Origin: Allobosea thiooxidans
GTDB lineage: Bacteria > Pseudomonadota > Alphaproteobacteria > Rhizobiales > Beijerinckiaceae
Assembly: GCF_900168195.1 (NCBI RefSeq)
Contig: NZ_FUYX01000002.1
Location: 193,501 to 257,500, forward strand
Direction of reading: 5' to 3'
DNA length: 64,000 nucleotides
This document shows positions 35,926-45,003 of the stretch, piece by piece. Every line of letters starts with the position of its first letter. The first letter of the stretch is position 1. The position numbers were made by a program, and so were the translations under genes. The notes under the pieces were generated by a model. It worked only from the letters and a program-made list of their open reading frames with translations. It was not told the DNA's origin and did no database searches.

Positions 35926-36687
35926 ATGCTGACGAAGAATGAGGACGCCGCGCTCGTGCTCGGCTGCGAGCGCCGGATCATCAATGCCTGGCCGGCCCTG
36001 TCGACGCTCGTCGTCGGCGACTGGGTGCTGCGCTTCGCCAACGGCTATTCCGGCCGGGCCAATTCGGCGACGCCGCTGAGCCATGGCGCCGAGCTCGACG
36101 CGGAGATGCTCGATCTGATCGCTGAACTCTACCGCGCCGACGGGCTGACCCCCGCCATCCGCCTGACGCCGCTGGTTGCGGAGGCGACGCGCGCGGCGGT
36201 GCTGGAGCGCGGCTACCGGATCAAGGACAAGTCCTTCGGCCTGATCGCGCCGCTCGCCGGCCTGGGCGCCTCGGAGGAGGCCGCGCTGCAGATCGAGGCG
36301 CGGCCGAGCCTGGAATGGACCGCCGGCGTCGCCGCCTTGCAGAGCGGCAACAAGACCCATGTCGGCAATCTCGCGGCGATCGTCGAGAAGGTCAGGCTGC
36401 CCGCAGGCTTCGCGACCTGGCTGGTCGAGGGCGAGGCGGTCGCCTTCGGCATGAGCGTCGCCGAGCGCGGCATGGCCGAAATCGGCCTGATCTGCGTCCA
36501 TCCCGACCATCGCGGTCATGGCTTCGGGCGCAAGATCGTCCAGGGGCTGATGGGCTGGGCGGCGGCGATGGGCTGCAGCGAAGCCTATCTGCAGGTGGAG
36601 CAGGGCAACGTCGTCGCGCTCAACCTCTATGGCAGCCTCGGCTTCCGCCAGCTCTATCAATACGAGACGCGGATTCTCGACATCTGA
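35926..36687 (+). CDS. GNAT-family N-acetyltransferase
   Basis: A 253-residue protein whose C-terminal half carries the acetyl-CoA-binding motif A: IGLICVHPDHRGHGFGRKIVQGLM, then YLQVEQGNVVALNLYGSLGF. The N-terminal half resembles a degenerate first GNAT repeat (WVLRFANGYSGRANS), a pattern seen in proteins that act on amines or thiols. The start at 35926 fits the operon spacing; the longer frame lies within the cupin gene. The substrate is unknown. Confidence 0.83.
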   Translation: MLTKNEDAALVLGCERRIINAWPALSTLVVGDWVLRFANGYSGRANSATPLSHGAELDAEMLDLIAELYRADGLTPAIRLTPLVAEATRAAVLERGYRIKDKSFGLIAPLAGLGASEEAALQIEARPSLEWTAGVAALQSGNKTHVGNLAAIVEKVRLPAGFATWLVEGEAVAFGMSVAERGMAEIGLICVHPDHRGHGFGRKIVQGLMGWAAAMGCSEAYLQVEQGNVVALNLYGSLGFRQLYQYETRILDI

Positions 36688-36720
36688 TTGCCAGCCGGCC
36701 CGATGAGGTCGCCCCTGCGC

Positions 36721-36801
36721 GCGAAGCGAAGCAAGCCACAGGGGACGGAGAGCGCTGCCGTCCGTGGATTGCTTCGTCGCCGACGCTCCTCGCGATGACG
36801 G
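36721..36801. repeat. REP-like element, 'cattgcgag/caatccagg' family, copy 4 (diverged)
   Basis: Arms GAAGCAAGCCAC and GTGGATTGCTTC and the right end CTCGCGATGACGG identify it as a diverged copy. It lies between the convergent GNAT and DUF2938 genes, where no gene is visible. Confidence 0.6.
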
Positions 36802-36837
36802 CGAGACTTCTGGAACCCGCCTGTGTGGGGTGCTGCG

Positions 36838-37314
36838 TCAGCGGATCAGCAGCGCCGTTCCGTAGAGTCCGATCGCGAAGATGGTGTGGCTGACGATGTT
36901 GAGCAGGCGGATCTGGCCGGCATTCGGCTTTTTTGAGGCGGCGACGCCCATGCCCATGCCAGGCTGCAGGATGAACCAGCCGCAGCCCACCGTTGCCCAG
37001 CCGACGATCAGCGCCGGGATGAAGGTCGGGTTGCGGGCCCAGTCGGCGCCCCAGATCGCGAGGAGGATGCCGGCGAAGGCGATGCCGACGAGATAATGGC
37101 AGATCCAGCCGATAGCGAGCTCGCCCGCCACCGGCTCGGATTTGGCGATGTCGTCGTGCCGGAAGCGGCCGCGCGGCAGATGGGCGAACCAGCGGCCGGG
37201 CATCGCCCAGTTCGGCTTGGGCAGGCCGAACAGGCGCAGAGCTTGAGCCCAGATATCGGTGAGCGCCGTCGCGCCGGCCCCGATGACGACCATCCGCAAG
37301 ATCAGATCCGACAC
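36838..37314 (-). CDS. DUF2938 family membrane protein
   Basis: A 158-residue protein with four predicted membrane segments. The GTG at 37314 gives VSDLILRMVVIGAGATALTDIWA, the normal family start, preceded by a GGGTGG-type ribosome binding site; the much longer frame is not supported. Family motifs are NWAMPGRWFAHLPRG, AIGWICHYLVGIAFA and LQPGMGMGVAASKKP. The function is unknown. Confidence 0.83.
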   Translation of the reverse strand: MSDLILRMVVIGAGATALTDIWAQALRLFGLPKPNWAMPGRWFAHLPRGRFRHDDIAKSEPVAGELAIGWICHYLVGIAFAGILLAIWGADWARNPTFIPALIVGWATVGCGWFILQPGMGMGVAASKKPNAGQIRLLNIVSHTIFAIGLYGTALLIR

Positions 37315-37495
37315 GTTCCACCCCCGAAGCCGCCCTGACGCGGTTCCTCCTGTTGGAGCGACGTTCGCGACAGCGGTCAACAGCAGGGCCGGGGCCGGCG
37401 GCGCAGGGGCGGGCTGCATGCGGCGCATCGCCCCGGCTGCGGAACCGCGCGCGCCGCCGAGGGTTGCCTTTGCGAATCCGCTGGGGAGATCCTTC

Positions 37496-38599
37496 ATGGC
37501 AACGGCGAAAGCCGAGACCACACGCAGCGCGGCGACGGGGCCGCATGGCGCGGCCGAGCTGCCCTCGGTCACCGTGACCAGCTACAATCTGGAGGCACGC
37601 GACGAGGACGGCTTCGTCGGCGATCGGGCGAGCCGGAGCGCCTTCGTCGAGCATCTCGACGCGTTGCGCAGCCATCTGAAGCGCAATGGCGACGACCCGC
37701 TGAAGGGCGAGACAGCGGCGATCAGCAAGAAGGAGCTCGACGCGCTGCTGAAGGATGGCGACGCCAGCGAAGCCGCGCTGGTGCTCAGCGCCGTGGAGGG
37801 CTTCGCCCAGTCGCTCGCCTTCGTCATCCGCCGTTTCGCCCGGCTGAAGAGCTGGGCGCCGGTGGAGCGCATCGTCGTCGGCGGCGGCTTCCGGGAAAGC
37901 CGCGTGGGCGAGCTCGCCATCGCGCGCGCCGCCATCATCCTGCGCACGGATGGGCGCGCGATCGATTTGGTCCCGGTCAGCCACCACCCTGACGAGGCCG
38001 GCCTGGTCGGCAGTGCGCATCTCGCGCCGAAATGGATTTTCGAGGCCTTCGACAGCCTGGTCGCGGTCGATATCGGCGGCTCGAACATTCGGGCCGGCAT
38101 CGTGGAGCTGCGTCAGCAGAAGGCGCCGGATCTGAGCCGGGCACGGGTCTGGAAATCGGAGCTCTGGCGCCATGCCGATGACGAGCCGAGCCGCGATGAG
38201 GCGATCGAGCGGCTGGGCAAGATGCTGCACGAGCAGATCCGGAGCGCCGAGAAGGAGGGCCTGCGGGTCGCGCCCTTCATCGGCGTCGGCTGCCCGGGGC
38301 TGATCGAGCCCCACGGAGCGATCGACCGCGGCGCGCAGAACCTGCCCGGCAACTGGGAGAGCAGCCGCTTCAACCTGGTCGAGAGCATCCGGGAGCTGGT
38401 GCCGGAGATCGGCGATCACGAGACTGAGGTGGTGATGCACAACGACGCCGTGATCCAGGGGCTGAGCGAGATGCCGGCGATGCAGAAGGTCGAGCACTGG
38501 GCCGTGCTGACCATCGGAACGGGGCTGGGGAACGCCAGCTTCCGCAACCGCAACAAGCCCAAATCCGAGCCTCACTCGAAGGACAAGGACAAGGGCTGA
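37496..38599 (+). CDS. ROK-family protein with a long N-terminal extension
   Basis: A 367-residue cytoplasmic protein. The ROK kinase-type phosphate motif VAVDIGGSNIRAGIVE starts only at residue 190, followed by FIGVGCPGLIEPHG, NLPGNW and LTIGTGLGNA. The first 189 residues have no motif I know; they include RIVVGGGFRESRVGELAIARAAIIL, just before the ROK part. The zinc motif CxCGxxxC of most ROK proteins is absent. It could be a sugar kinase or a regulatory homologue. I start at the ATG at 37496 with GGGGAG upstream. Confidence 0.78.
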   Translation: MATAKAETTRSAATGPHGAAELPSVTVTSYNLEARDEDGFVGDRASRSAFVEHLDALRSHLKRNGDDPLKGETAAISKKELDALLKDGDASEAALVLSAVEGFAQSLAFVIRRFARLKSWAPVERIVVGGGFRESRVGELAIARAAIILRTDGRAIDLVPVSHHPDEAGLVGSAHLAPKWIFEAFDSLVAVDIGGSNIRAGIVELRQQKAPDLSRARVWKSELWRHADDEPSRDEAIERLGKMLHEQIRSAEKEGLRVAPFIGVGCPGLIEPHGAIDRGAQNLPGNWESSRFNLVESIRELVPEIGDHETEVVMHNDAVIQGLSEMPAMQKVEHWAVLTIGTGLGNASFRNRNKPKSEPHSKDKDKG

Positions 38600-38817
38600 G
38601 AGCGCAGGACCGTAGCCGGCACGCCATCTTCAGGTCGCGATTTGCAGCGATGAGGCGAGCCGGGCAGGCCAAGCGGGCCTCCCCTCGCGACACCGCAAGC
38701 CCCGGAGCCCGAACCTTGCCGGCCGCTCAATTGCGCTCTCCGTCTTGCCTTGCCGGCGCGGCTGTGCCGAGGGTCGATCCGAAGCCGAATCATCTCGACG
38801 GGCAAGGCCGCATCCCC

Positions 38818-41439
38818 ATGGCAGCGCGTATGGCGCAAGCGCCGTTCCCGAAGCTCGGCAGGCTGCTCTCGGCCTGCCTGATCCTGCTCGCGCTGGCTTT
38901 GGCCGCCGGGCCGTCCTTCGCTCAACCGGCGCCGGGGGAGCCCGGCAGCGCCCGCGCCCGCCTCGATGCCGTCCGCAGCGAGCTGGCGCAGATCGAAACC
39001 ACGCTCGCCTCGCCCGATTCGAGTGATGCCGAGCTGCAGCGGCAGCGCATCCGGCTTCAGCCCTCGCTCGATCAGCTGCGCCTGATCGTGGACGAGCAGA
39101 CGCCGCGCGTCGATCAGGCCAAGCTCCGGCTCGACCAGCTCGGCGCGAAGCCCGATGCCAATGCTCCGCCCGAGAGCGCCGAGATCACGCGCGACCGCGA
39201 GGCCCGGGCCAAGGCATATGCCGATGCCGACGAGACGTTGAAGCTCGCCAAGGCGTCGCTGCTGCAGGCCGAGCAACTGCAGAGCAGCATCGGCGACAAG
39301 CGCCGCGAGATATTCGCCAAGGCGTTGTTCGCTGCCGGCCCTTCGGTCGCCAATCCCGAGGTCTGGAGCAACGCCATCGCCACCGCGCCCGAGGATCTGC
39401 GCGCGTCCGGCTACATCTTCGGCGGTTGGCTCGAGGGGGTGGGCGACGCCTTCTCGGGCGCGCGCGGCGGCGTGGTCGGCCTCGCCCTGCTCGGCGCCAT
39501 CCTGCTCTATGTGGCCCGGGCCCGCTATCTGCCGCGCTTCAAGGCGCGCTACAGCAATCTGCAGGATACCGGCAACCTGCACTGCCTCTATATCGCGCTC
39601 GCCCATATCGTCGCCGGCGCGGCGCCGCCGATCCTGGCGAGCTGGCTGATCTACAAGGCGTTGAGCACGACGGGGCTCCTGCCGCCGCGCATCCAGCCCG
39701 TGATCTGGGCCGTGGTTGTCGGCCTCGCCTTCTTCGCCTTCATCCAGGCGCTGGCCGACGCTCTGTTCGCGCCGTCCAGCCCGCAGCGGCGCCTTGTCCG
39801 CGTCCTCGATGAGACGGCCCGGAGCGCCGTCTGGATCGCGTCCTCGCTCGCGCTCGTCATGTCGGTCGGCAAGGTCTTCGAAGCCTGGCTGCAGGCGATC
39901 GCTGCCGGTCTCGCCATCTCGATCATCGTCAAGGCATTCTTCGCCGTTCTTTTCGCGCTGACGCTGATCGCCGGTCTCTATCAGATCCGCGACGACGACG
40001 AGGTCGAGCAGGAAGCCTGCCTCGGCCCCTATGTTCCGGTGGATGGGGCGAGCCTCGGTCCGGTCCGGATCCTCGGCTGGGTCATCGGCTTCACCATCAT
40101 CGCCGCCGTGCTCAGCGGTTATGTCGTTTTCGGCGCCTTCCTGGCCGAGCAGACGCTGTGGGTCGGCCTGGTCGCCTGCCTGTTCCTGCTCGCCTATCAG
40201 TTCATCGACCTCGGCATTCCGCGGCTGCTGACCGGGACGAGCCGCCTCGCCCTGACGCTCAAGGCTGGCATGGGGTTGCGCAGCACCACGCTCGACAAGG
40301 TCGCGGTGATCAGCGTCGGCGCGCTGAAGCTGCTGCTGATCGTCGTCACCGTCCTCATGGTGCTCGCACCCTGGGGGCTGGAATCGACGGATTTCCTGGT
40401 GTCGCTGCGGGCCGCCTTCTTCGGCTTCCAGGTCGGCGGCGTCACGATCTCGATCTCGACCATCGTCGTCTTCGCCTTCTTCTTCGCACTCGGCGTCGCG
40501 GCGACCCGGGCGCTGCAGCGCTGGCTCGACCACAAGTTCCTGCCGACGACCGCGCTCGATCCCGGCCTGCGCAACTCGATCACGACCGCGGCGGGCTATG
40601 TCGGCTACATCGGCGCGGTGGCGATCGCCGTCTCGGCGGTGGGCCTGAGCCTGGAGCGCCTGACGCTGGTCGCCTCGGCGCTCTCGGTCGGTATCGGTTT
40701 CGGCCTGCAATCGGTGGTGTCGAACTTCGTCTCGGGCCTGATCCTGCTCTGGGAGCGTCCGATCCGCGTCGGCGACCAGGTGCTGGTCGGCGACATCGAA
40801 GGCATCGTCAGGCGCATCAATGTCCGCTCGACCGAGATCGCGACCTTCGATCGTTCGACTGTGATCGTACCCAACTCCAACCTGATCTCCGGCGTGGTGC
40901 GCAACCGCGTCCGCAGCGACCGGACCGGCCGGGTGCTGATCGCGCTCACGGTGCCGCGCTCGCTTGAGGCCGGGCAGGTCAGGGCGATGCTGGCCGAGGT
41001 GGCCGGCGGCCATGGTGACGTGATGCAGAAGCCGCCGCCATCGGTTCAGTTCAAGAAGATCGGCACCACGACGATGGATTTCGAGCTGGTCTGCGTCGTC
41101 GCCGAGGTGGAGATCGCCGGGCGGGTCACCAGCGACCTCAACTTCGCCATCCACAAGCGCCTGGCGGAGATGGAGCCGGCAGCGGCAACCCCCGAATTGA
41201 TGGTGCGCGGTCTCGAAGGCGTAGAGCACTCGCTCGACAGCATCGCGGCAGCGGTGGGACGTGGTGAGGGCGAACGCGGCCGCGCCAAGCGCCCGGCCGC
41301 GAAGCAGGCGGCGGCGCCTGCGCCGCGCCGTGCCCGCAGGCCGGTCGAGGCCGAGGAAACCGAGGAGGAGGAGCAGGCGAAGCCGGCTCCCGCTCCCGCC
41401 TCGGCCTCCGAGCCCGCCAAGGACGACAGCAAGGAATGA
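38818..41439 (+). CDS. DUF3772 / MscS-type mechanosensitive channel
   Basis: An 873-residue inner-membrane protein. It has a signal peptide (LLSACLILLALALAAGPSFAQ), then a periplasmic coiled-coil-like DUF3772 region to about residue 180, about ten membrane segments, and the MscS core. The pore helix and beta domain read IGFGLQSVVSNFVSGLILL, then RPIRVGDQVLVGDIEG and NSNLISGVVRN. The last 60 residues are an Ala/Pro/Lys/Glu-rich tail. It should release solutes on osmotic downshock. I start at the ATG at 38818. The CAP lipoprotein gene follows five bases after the stop. Confidence 0.9.
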   Translation: MAARMAQAPFPKLGRLLSACLILLALALAAGPSFAQPAPGEPGSARARLDAVRSELAQIETTLASPDSSDAELQRQRIRLQPSLDQLRLIVDEQTPRVDQAKLRLDQLGAKPDANAPPESAEITRDREARAKAYADADETLKLAKASLLQAEQLQSSIGDKRREIFAKALFAAGPSVANPEVWSNAIATAPEDLRASGYIFGGWLEGVGDAFSGARGGVVGLALLGAILLYVARARYLPRFKARYSNLQDTGNLHCLYIALAHIVAGAAPPILASWLIYKALSTTGLLPPRIQPVIWAVVVGLAFFAFIQALADALFAPSSPQRRLVRVLDETARSAVWIASSLALVMSVGKVFEAWLQAIAAGLAISIIVKAFFAVLFALTLIAGLYQIRDDDEVEQEACLGPYVPVDGASLGPVRILGWVIGFTIIAAVLSGYVVFGAFLAEQTLWVGLVACLFLLAYQFIDLGIPRLLTGTSRLALTLKAGMGLRSTTLDKVAVISVGALKLLLIVVTVLMVLAPWGLESTDFLVSLRAAFFGFQVGGVTISISTIVVFAFFFALGVAATRALQRWLDHKFLPTTALDPGLRNSITTAAGYVGYIGAVAIAVSAVGLSLERLTLVASALSVGIGFGLQSVVSNFVSGLILLWERPIRVGDQVLVGDIEGIVRRINVRSTEIATFDRSTVIVPNSNLISGVVRNRVRSDRTGRVLIALTVPRSLEAGQVRAMLAEVAGGHGDVMQKPPPSVQFKKIGTTTMDFELVCVVAEVEIAGRVTSDLNFAIHKRLAEMEPAAATPELMVRGLEGVEHSLDSIAAAVGRGEGERGRAKRPAAKQAAAPAPRRARRPVEAEETEEEEQAKPAPAPASASEPAKDDSKE

Positions 41440-41443
41440 TCGG

Positions 41444-41968
41444 ATGCCCAGCTTTCTGCGCCGCGCCGCGGCTTCGCGCGCGATGACCTGCCCGGCGGCC
41501 ATCGCCGGCGCGCTCGCCCTTCTCGGCGTCGCCGGCTGCACCGAGCCGCAACGCCAGGGGCAGCCGGCCTTCTATCGCGATCTCGGCTCGGCCTCGGCCC
41601 AGGTCGATGCCGAGCAGGCGCGGGCGATGATCTCCGCCTATCGCCTGAATGCCGGGCTCGGCACGCTCGCGCTCGATCCGGTGCTGGCCGAGGCGGCGCA
41701 GCGCGAGGCGGCGGCGATGGCCTCCTCCGACAAGCCGGCCCAGGCCGATGCGGTAAAGGCGCGCCTTGCCAAGCAGGGGCAGCCGGGCGCCGAGGCCAAT
41801 CTCTCGGCCGGCTACCGCCGTCTGGCCGAGGCCTTCTCCGGTTGGCGGGACTCGCCCCAGCACGATCGCGTCATGAAGGACGCCAAGGCGAAGCGCATGG
41901 GCATCGCAACGGCTTATGCGCCGGGCTCGAAATACCAGGTCTACTGGGCGCTGATCGTCGCGCCCTGA
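41444..41968 (+). CDS. CAP-domain lipoprotein
   Basis: A 174-residue envelope protein. The leader ends in LLGVAGC, a lipobox with Cys32. The CAP (SCP/PR1) fold shows ISAYRLNAGLGTLALDPVLAEAAQREA and FSGWRDSPQHDRVMKDAKAKRMGIA. The first cavity histidine expected in the helix AQREAAAMA is missing; the second (SPQH) is present. AAGGA lies ahead of the start at 41444. It is coupled to the MscS gene and may be anchored near that channel (inference). Confidence 0.82.
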   Translation: MPSFLRRAAASRAMTCPAAIAGALALLGVAGCTEPQRQGQPAFYRDLGSASAQVDAEQARAMISAYRLNAGLGTLALDPVLAEAAQREAAAMASSDKPAQADAVKARLAKQGQPGAEANLSAGYRRLAEAFSGWRDSPQHDRVMKDAKAKRMGIATAYAPGSKYQVYWALIVAP

Positions 41969-42064
41969 CGCCTTGCGGCGGGCGCTTCGCTCCCGCCACC
42001 GGCTGTCAGCGGCGGGGGCCCGCACCCCTTACGGCGCGGCGTGGAGCGGGCTAGCCTGCGGATC

Positions 42065-43267
42065 ATGCCGCCGCGCCCCCGCCAACCCCTTTCCCTCACC
42101 ACCGAACAGGCGCGGCGCATCTGGCTCCGGGCCCAGCGGCTCGATAGCCGCGAGCCCTTCGGGGCGGGGCCCGCCGCGGCGCGGGCGGCGATCGAGCAGC
42201 TCGGCTATGTCCAGATCGACACGATCAACGTGATCGAGCGCTGCCATCACCATATCCTCTATGCCCGCATCCCGGCCTATCGTCGGGCCGACCTCGCCCA
42301 TCTGCAGTCGGTCGAGAAGAGCGTCTTCGAATACTGGACGCATGCGCTCTCCTACGTGCCTACGCGCGACATCCGCTATTTCCTGCCCGAGATGAAGGCG
42401 CATCGCGAGGAGCCGAAGCGCTGGTCGGCGGTCGGCGCCCGCGAGGAGACGCGCAAGCTCCTGCGCCGCATCCGCAAGGACGGGGCGCTCACGATCCGCG
42501 ACATCGAGGAGGAACTGATCGAGAAGGCGCATCTCTGGGCCAGCAAGAAGCCGTCCAAGGGTCTGCTGGAGCGCGCCTTCTACGATGGCGAGCTCGCGAT
42601 CGCGGCCCGCGCCGGCATGGTCAAGACCTATGAGCTGTTCGACCGGCACTTCCAGTGGGAGAAGAAGCCGACCCCGGCGAGCGAGCGGCAGATCACCGCC
42701 TACAAGCTCGACCGCGCGCTGCGCGCGCAGGGCCTGGTCAGCCTCGATTCGGCCTGCCATCTCGACGCGCCGAGCAAGAAGGCGGTGGCCGAGCTGATCG
42801 CGGCCCACGTCAGGCGCAAGGAACTCGTCCCCGTCGCGGTGGAAGGCGCCGGCAAGACGCAGCATTGGGCGATGCCGGCGTCGCTGGAGACGCCGGAAGC
42901 GCCCGAGGAGACGCTGATCCACATCCTCTCGCCCTTCGATCCGCTGATGATCCAGCGCAAGCGGGCGAAGCTGTTCTTCGACTACGCCCATGTCTTCGAG
43001 GCCTATCTGCCGAAGGAGAAGCGGACTTACGGCTATTTCGGCCTGCCGGTGCTGGCGGGGGACCGCATCGTCGCCGTACTCGACCTGAAGACCGACCGCG
43101 CCGCCGGCCGGCTCCTGATGCAGCAATGGACCTGGCTCGACGGCCAGGAAACGCCGGCGCTCAAGGCCGCGATCGAGGAGGAGCTGCAACGCTTCGAGCG
43201 CTTCCAGCTCGGCCGTGACGAAGCCGAGCCGGAGCCGCTGTCGGTGATCACAAAAATGTCGGCTTGA
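42065..43267 (+). CDS. winged-helix DNA glycosylase, YcaQ/AlkX family
   Basis: A 400-residue cytoplasmic protein of the HTH_42 family, whose E. coli member unhooks alkylated bases and DNA interstrand crosslinks. The Q-x-D type catalytic motif is in GYVQIDTINVIERCHHHILYAR (Gln50, Asp52). Downstream family blocks are HALSYVP, SKGLLERAFYDGELAI, LSPFDPLMIQRKR and QWTWLDG. The ATG at 42065 matches the family start; a GTG at 42041 would add eight residues. It appears as a single gene. Confidence 0.85.
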   Translation: MPPRPRQPLSLTTEQARRIWLRAQRLDSREPFGAGPAAARAAIEQLGYVQIDTINVIERCHHHILYARIPAYRRADLAHLQSVEKSVFEYWTHALSYVPTRDIRYFLPEMKAHREEPKRWSAVGAREETRKLLRRIRKDGALTIRDIEEELIEKAHLWASKKPSKGLLERAFYDGELAIAARAGMVKTYELFDRHFQWEKKPTPASERQITAYKLDRALRAQGLVSLDSACHLDAPSKKAVAELIAAHVRRKELVPVAVEGAGKTQHWAMPASLETPEAPEETLIHILSPFDPLMIQRKRAKLFFDYAHVFEAYLPKEKRTYGYFGLPVLAGDRIVAVLDLKTDRAAGRLLMQQWTWLDGQETPALKAAIEEELQRFERFQLGRDEAEPEPLSVITKMSA

Positions 43268-43369
43268 TCGGCGCTGTTGCGCCCGTCGGGGCGAAAGGCG
43301 CGAAGCGAGCGGATGGCAGCGAGATTCCGGCCCGGTGCCACCGTGCCGCTACGGTATGCGGCTTGAGCC

Positions 43370-44056
43370 ATGGCGGTCGCGCGCCGCATGCGCTGGGCGC
43401 TGCCCGATCCCGGCCTGCCGGCCGCAGGGATCATCCATGCGGCGCTGCTGGCCTGGCTCGCCTCGGTCGCCGTCCAGCGTTTCGACCAGCCCCCGGCCTT
43501 CGTCGAGCAGAGCGTCGACGTCGAGCTGCAGACGCCTGAGCAGTTCGAGGCGATGACGCGCCCACCGCCGCCGCCACCCGCGCCGGCGGTCGCGCCGGAG
43601 CCGGCCCCGCCGCCGTCCGTGCCGCCCGTCCCGGCACCCGCGGCGCCGCCGGTCTCGGCCGAAACGAGCGGGCTGGTCCGGCCGCGGCGCCTGCTGTCGC
43701 AGCAGGTCCTCGCCGATCCGCGCAGCCTGGACACGCGGGCGATGCTGCCGCGTCTGGCGCCGGAGGAGCGTGTCGAGCAGCTCTGCGGGCTGGAGGCGAT
43801 GGGGCAGATCCATGCCTGGCAGGCGCGCTACGAACCGGATCGGGTCAGCGCCTATGCGACGGCCGACACCCGTTACGCCGATCGCATTCTCCGGGCCGAG
43901 GGCGCGGCCTTCCGCAGCCGGCGGCGCTGGTATGGGCTGCGCTTCGAATGCACGATCTCGACCGACCTCAAGCGGGTGACGGCCTTTGCCTTCCGGGTCG
44001 GCGAGCCGATACCGCAGGCGCGCTGGCAGGCGCTCGGCCTGCCGGCGCTGCATTGA
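43370..44056 (+). CDS. DUF930 protein with TonB-like N-terminus
   Basis: A 228-residue protein. A membrane anchor (about residues 18-36) is followed by a Pro/Ala-rich stretch (63-98) that could span the periplasm. The C-terminal DUF930 domain then begins at EERVEQLCGLEAMGQIHAW and ends with TAFAFRVGEPIP. The layout resembles TonB/TolA-type linkers, but the C-terminal domain is different and its function is unknown. It ends 12 bases before the convergent mutT stop. Confidence 0.82.
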   Translation: MAVARRMRWALPDPGLPAAGIIHAALLAWLASVAVQRFDQPPAFVEQSVDVELQTPEQFEAMTRPPPPPPAPAVAPEPAPPPSVPPVPAPAAPPVSAETSGLVRPRRLLSQQVLADPRSLDTRAMLPRLAPEERVEQLCGLEAMGQIHAWQARYEPDRVSAYATADTRYADRILRAEGAAFRSRRRWYGLRFECTISTDLKRVTAFAFRVGEPIPQARWQALGLPALH

Positions 44057-44068
44057 GCCCGATGGCCG

Positions 44069-44473
44069 TCAGGCGCCGAGCAGGTCGATCAGCGGCGGGA
44101 TGAGCGGCTCGTCGGCTGGCGGCATGGCGAGATCGCGCAGCTTGCCGGGGCGCATCCATTTCAGGGCCTGGCCCTCGCGGGAGACGACGGTGCCCTGCCA
44201 GCGCCGGCAGATATAGAGCGGCATCAGCAGGTGGAACTCGGGGTAGGCGTAGCTCGCGAAGGTAAGCGGCGCCAGGCAGTCCTCCTTCACGGTGATGCCG
44301 AGCTCCTCGGCGAGTTCGCGGATCAGCGCCGGTTCCGGCCGCTCGCCGGCCTCGAGCTTGCCGCCCGGGAACTCCCAGAGGCCGGCCAGCTGCTTGCCCT
44401 CCGGGCGCTGGGTGACGAGGACGCGGTTGTCGGCATCGATCAGGGCGCAGGCGACGACGAGGAGCAGCTTCAC
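44069..44473 (-). CDS. mutT: 8-oxo-dGTP diphosphatase (Nudix)
   Basis: A 134-residue Nudix hydrolase that cleanses oxidised dGTP. The Nudix box is complete: Gly38, Glu44, Arg52-Glu53, Glu56-Glu57, Gly59 in GGKLEAGERPEPALIRELAE and following residues. WEFPGGK before the box and the substrate-side LKWMRP are MutT-typical. It is the last gene of the minus-strand run argJ-exporter-lipoprotein-mutT. Confidence 0.92.
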   Translation of the reverse strand: MKLLLVVACALIDADNRVLVTQRPEGKQLAGLWEFPGGKLEAGERPEPALIRELAEELGITVKEDCLAPLTFASYAYPEFHLLMPLYICRRWQGTVVSREGQALKWMRPGKLRDLAMPPADEPLIPPLIDLLGA

Positions 44474-44484
44474 GAGGCGATGTC

Positions 44485-45003
44485 TCAGTTGCCGGAGAGG
44501 ATGACCTGGACGGGCTCGGTTTCCTTGCCCGTCAGCGTGACGCTGTCATAGACCGAGCCGCCCTCCCGGGTGAAGGCGTTCTCGTCGCCCCAGATCACCT
44601 GGGTGGTGACGAAATAGGTGCCGGGCGCGACCTTGTCGAAGGTAAAGCGGCCATTCGCCTCGGCCTTGGTCGTGCGGGTGTAGTCGGCATAGGCGGGGTC
44701 GACGGCGTCATCGGCCGGATAGGCGCGGTGCGGGACGTATTTGTTCCGGCCGTAGAGCTGTGCGAAGCGCTCGCGTGCGAAGCCCGTGGCGGGCACGAGG
44801 CGCACGACCTGGCCGGCGGCGTTGACCACCACGCTGCTCGGCTTGGTGCGGAAGGCGTGGCCGGTGATCGTGCCGGCTCCCGGCTTCCGGATGAAGGCGG
44901 CCTCCTCGGCGGAGAAGGCCACCGTCGCCGGCGGGCGGCTGGCCTGACAGCCGGCCGTGATGGCGCCGGCCAGCGCCGCCGCAGCGAAGATCCCGGTTTT
45001 CAT
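44485..45003 (-). CDS. carboxypeptidase-regulatory-like lipoprotein
   Basis: A 172-residue protein with a lipoprotein leader ([19 protein letters not shown]). The middle has VVRLVPATGFARERF, and the C-terminal part ANGRFTFDKVAPGTYFVTTQVIWGD is the signature of carboxypeptidase-regulatory-like beta-sandwich domains. Probably outer-membrane anchored, function unknown. Its ATG overlaps the stop of the exporter gene upstream (ATGA). Confidence 0.78.
   Translation of the reverse strand: MKTGIFAAAALAGAITAGCQASRPPATVAFSAEEAAFIRKPGAGTITGHAFRTKPSSVVVNAAGQVVRLVPATGFARERFAQLYGRNKYVPHRAYPADDAVDPAYADYTRTTKAEANGRFTFDKVAPGTYFVTTQVIWGDENAFTREGGSVYDSVTLTGKETEPVQVILSGN

Noticed and set aside
38572..41541. A 989-residue open frame antisense to the MscS-type channel
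   Set aside because: Composition is low-complexity and charged with no motif, while the + strand frame has clear MscS features.
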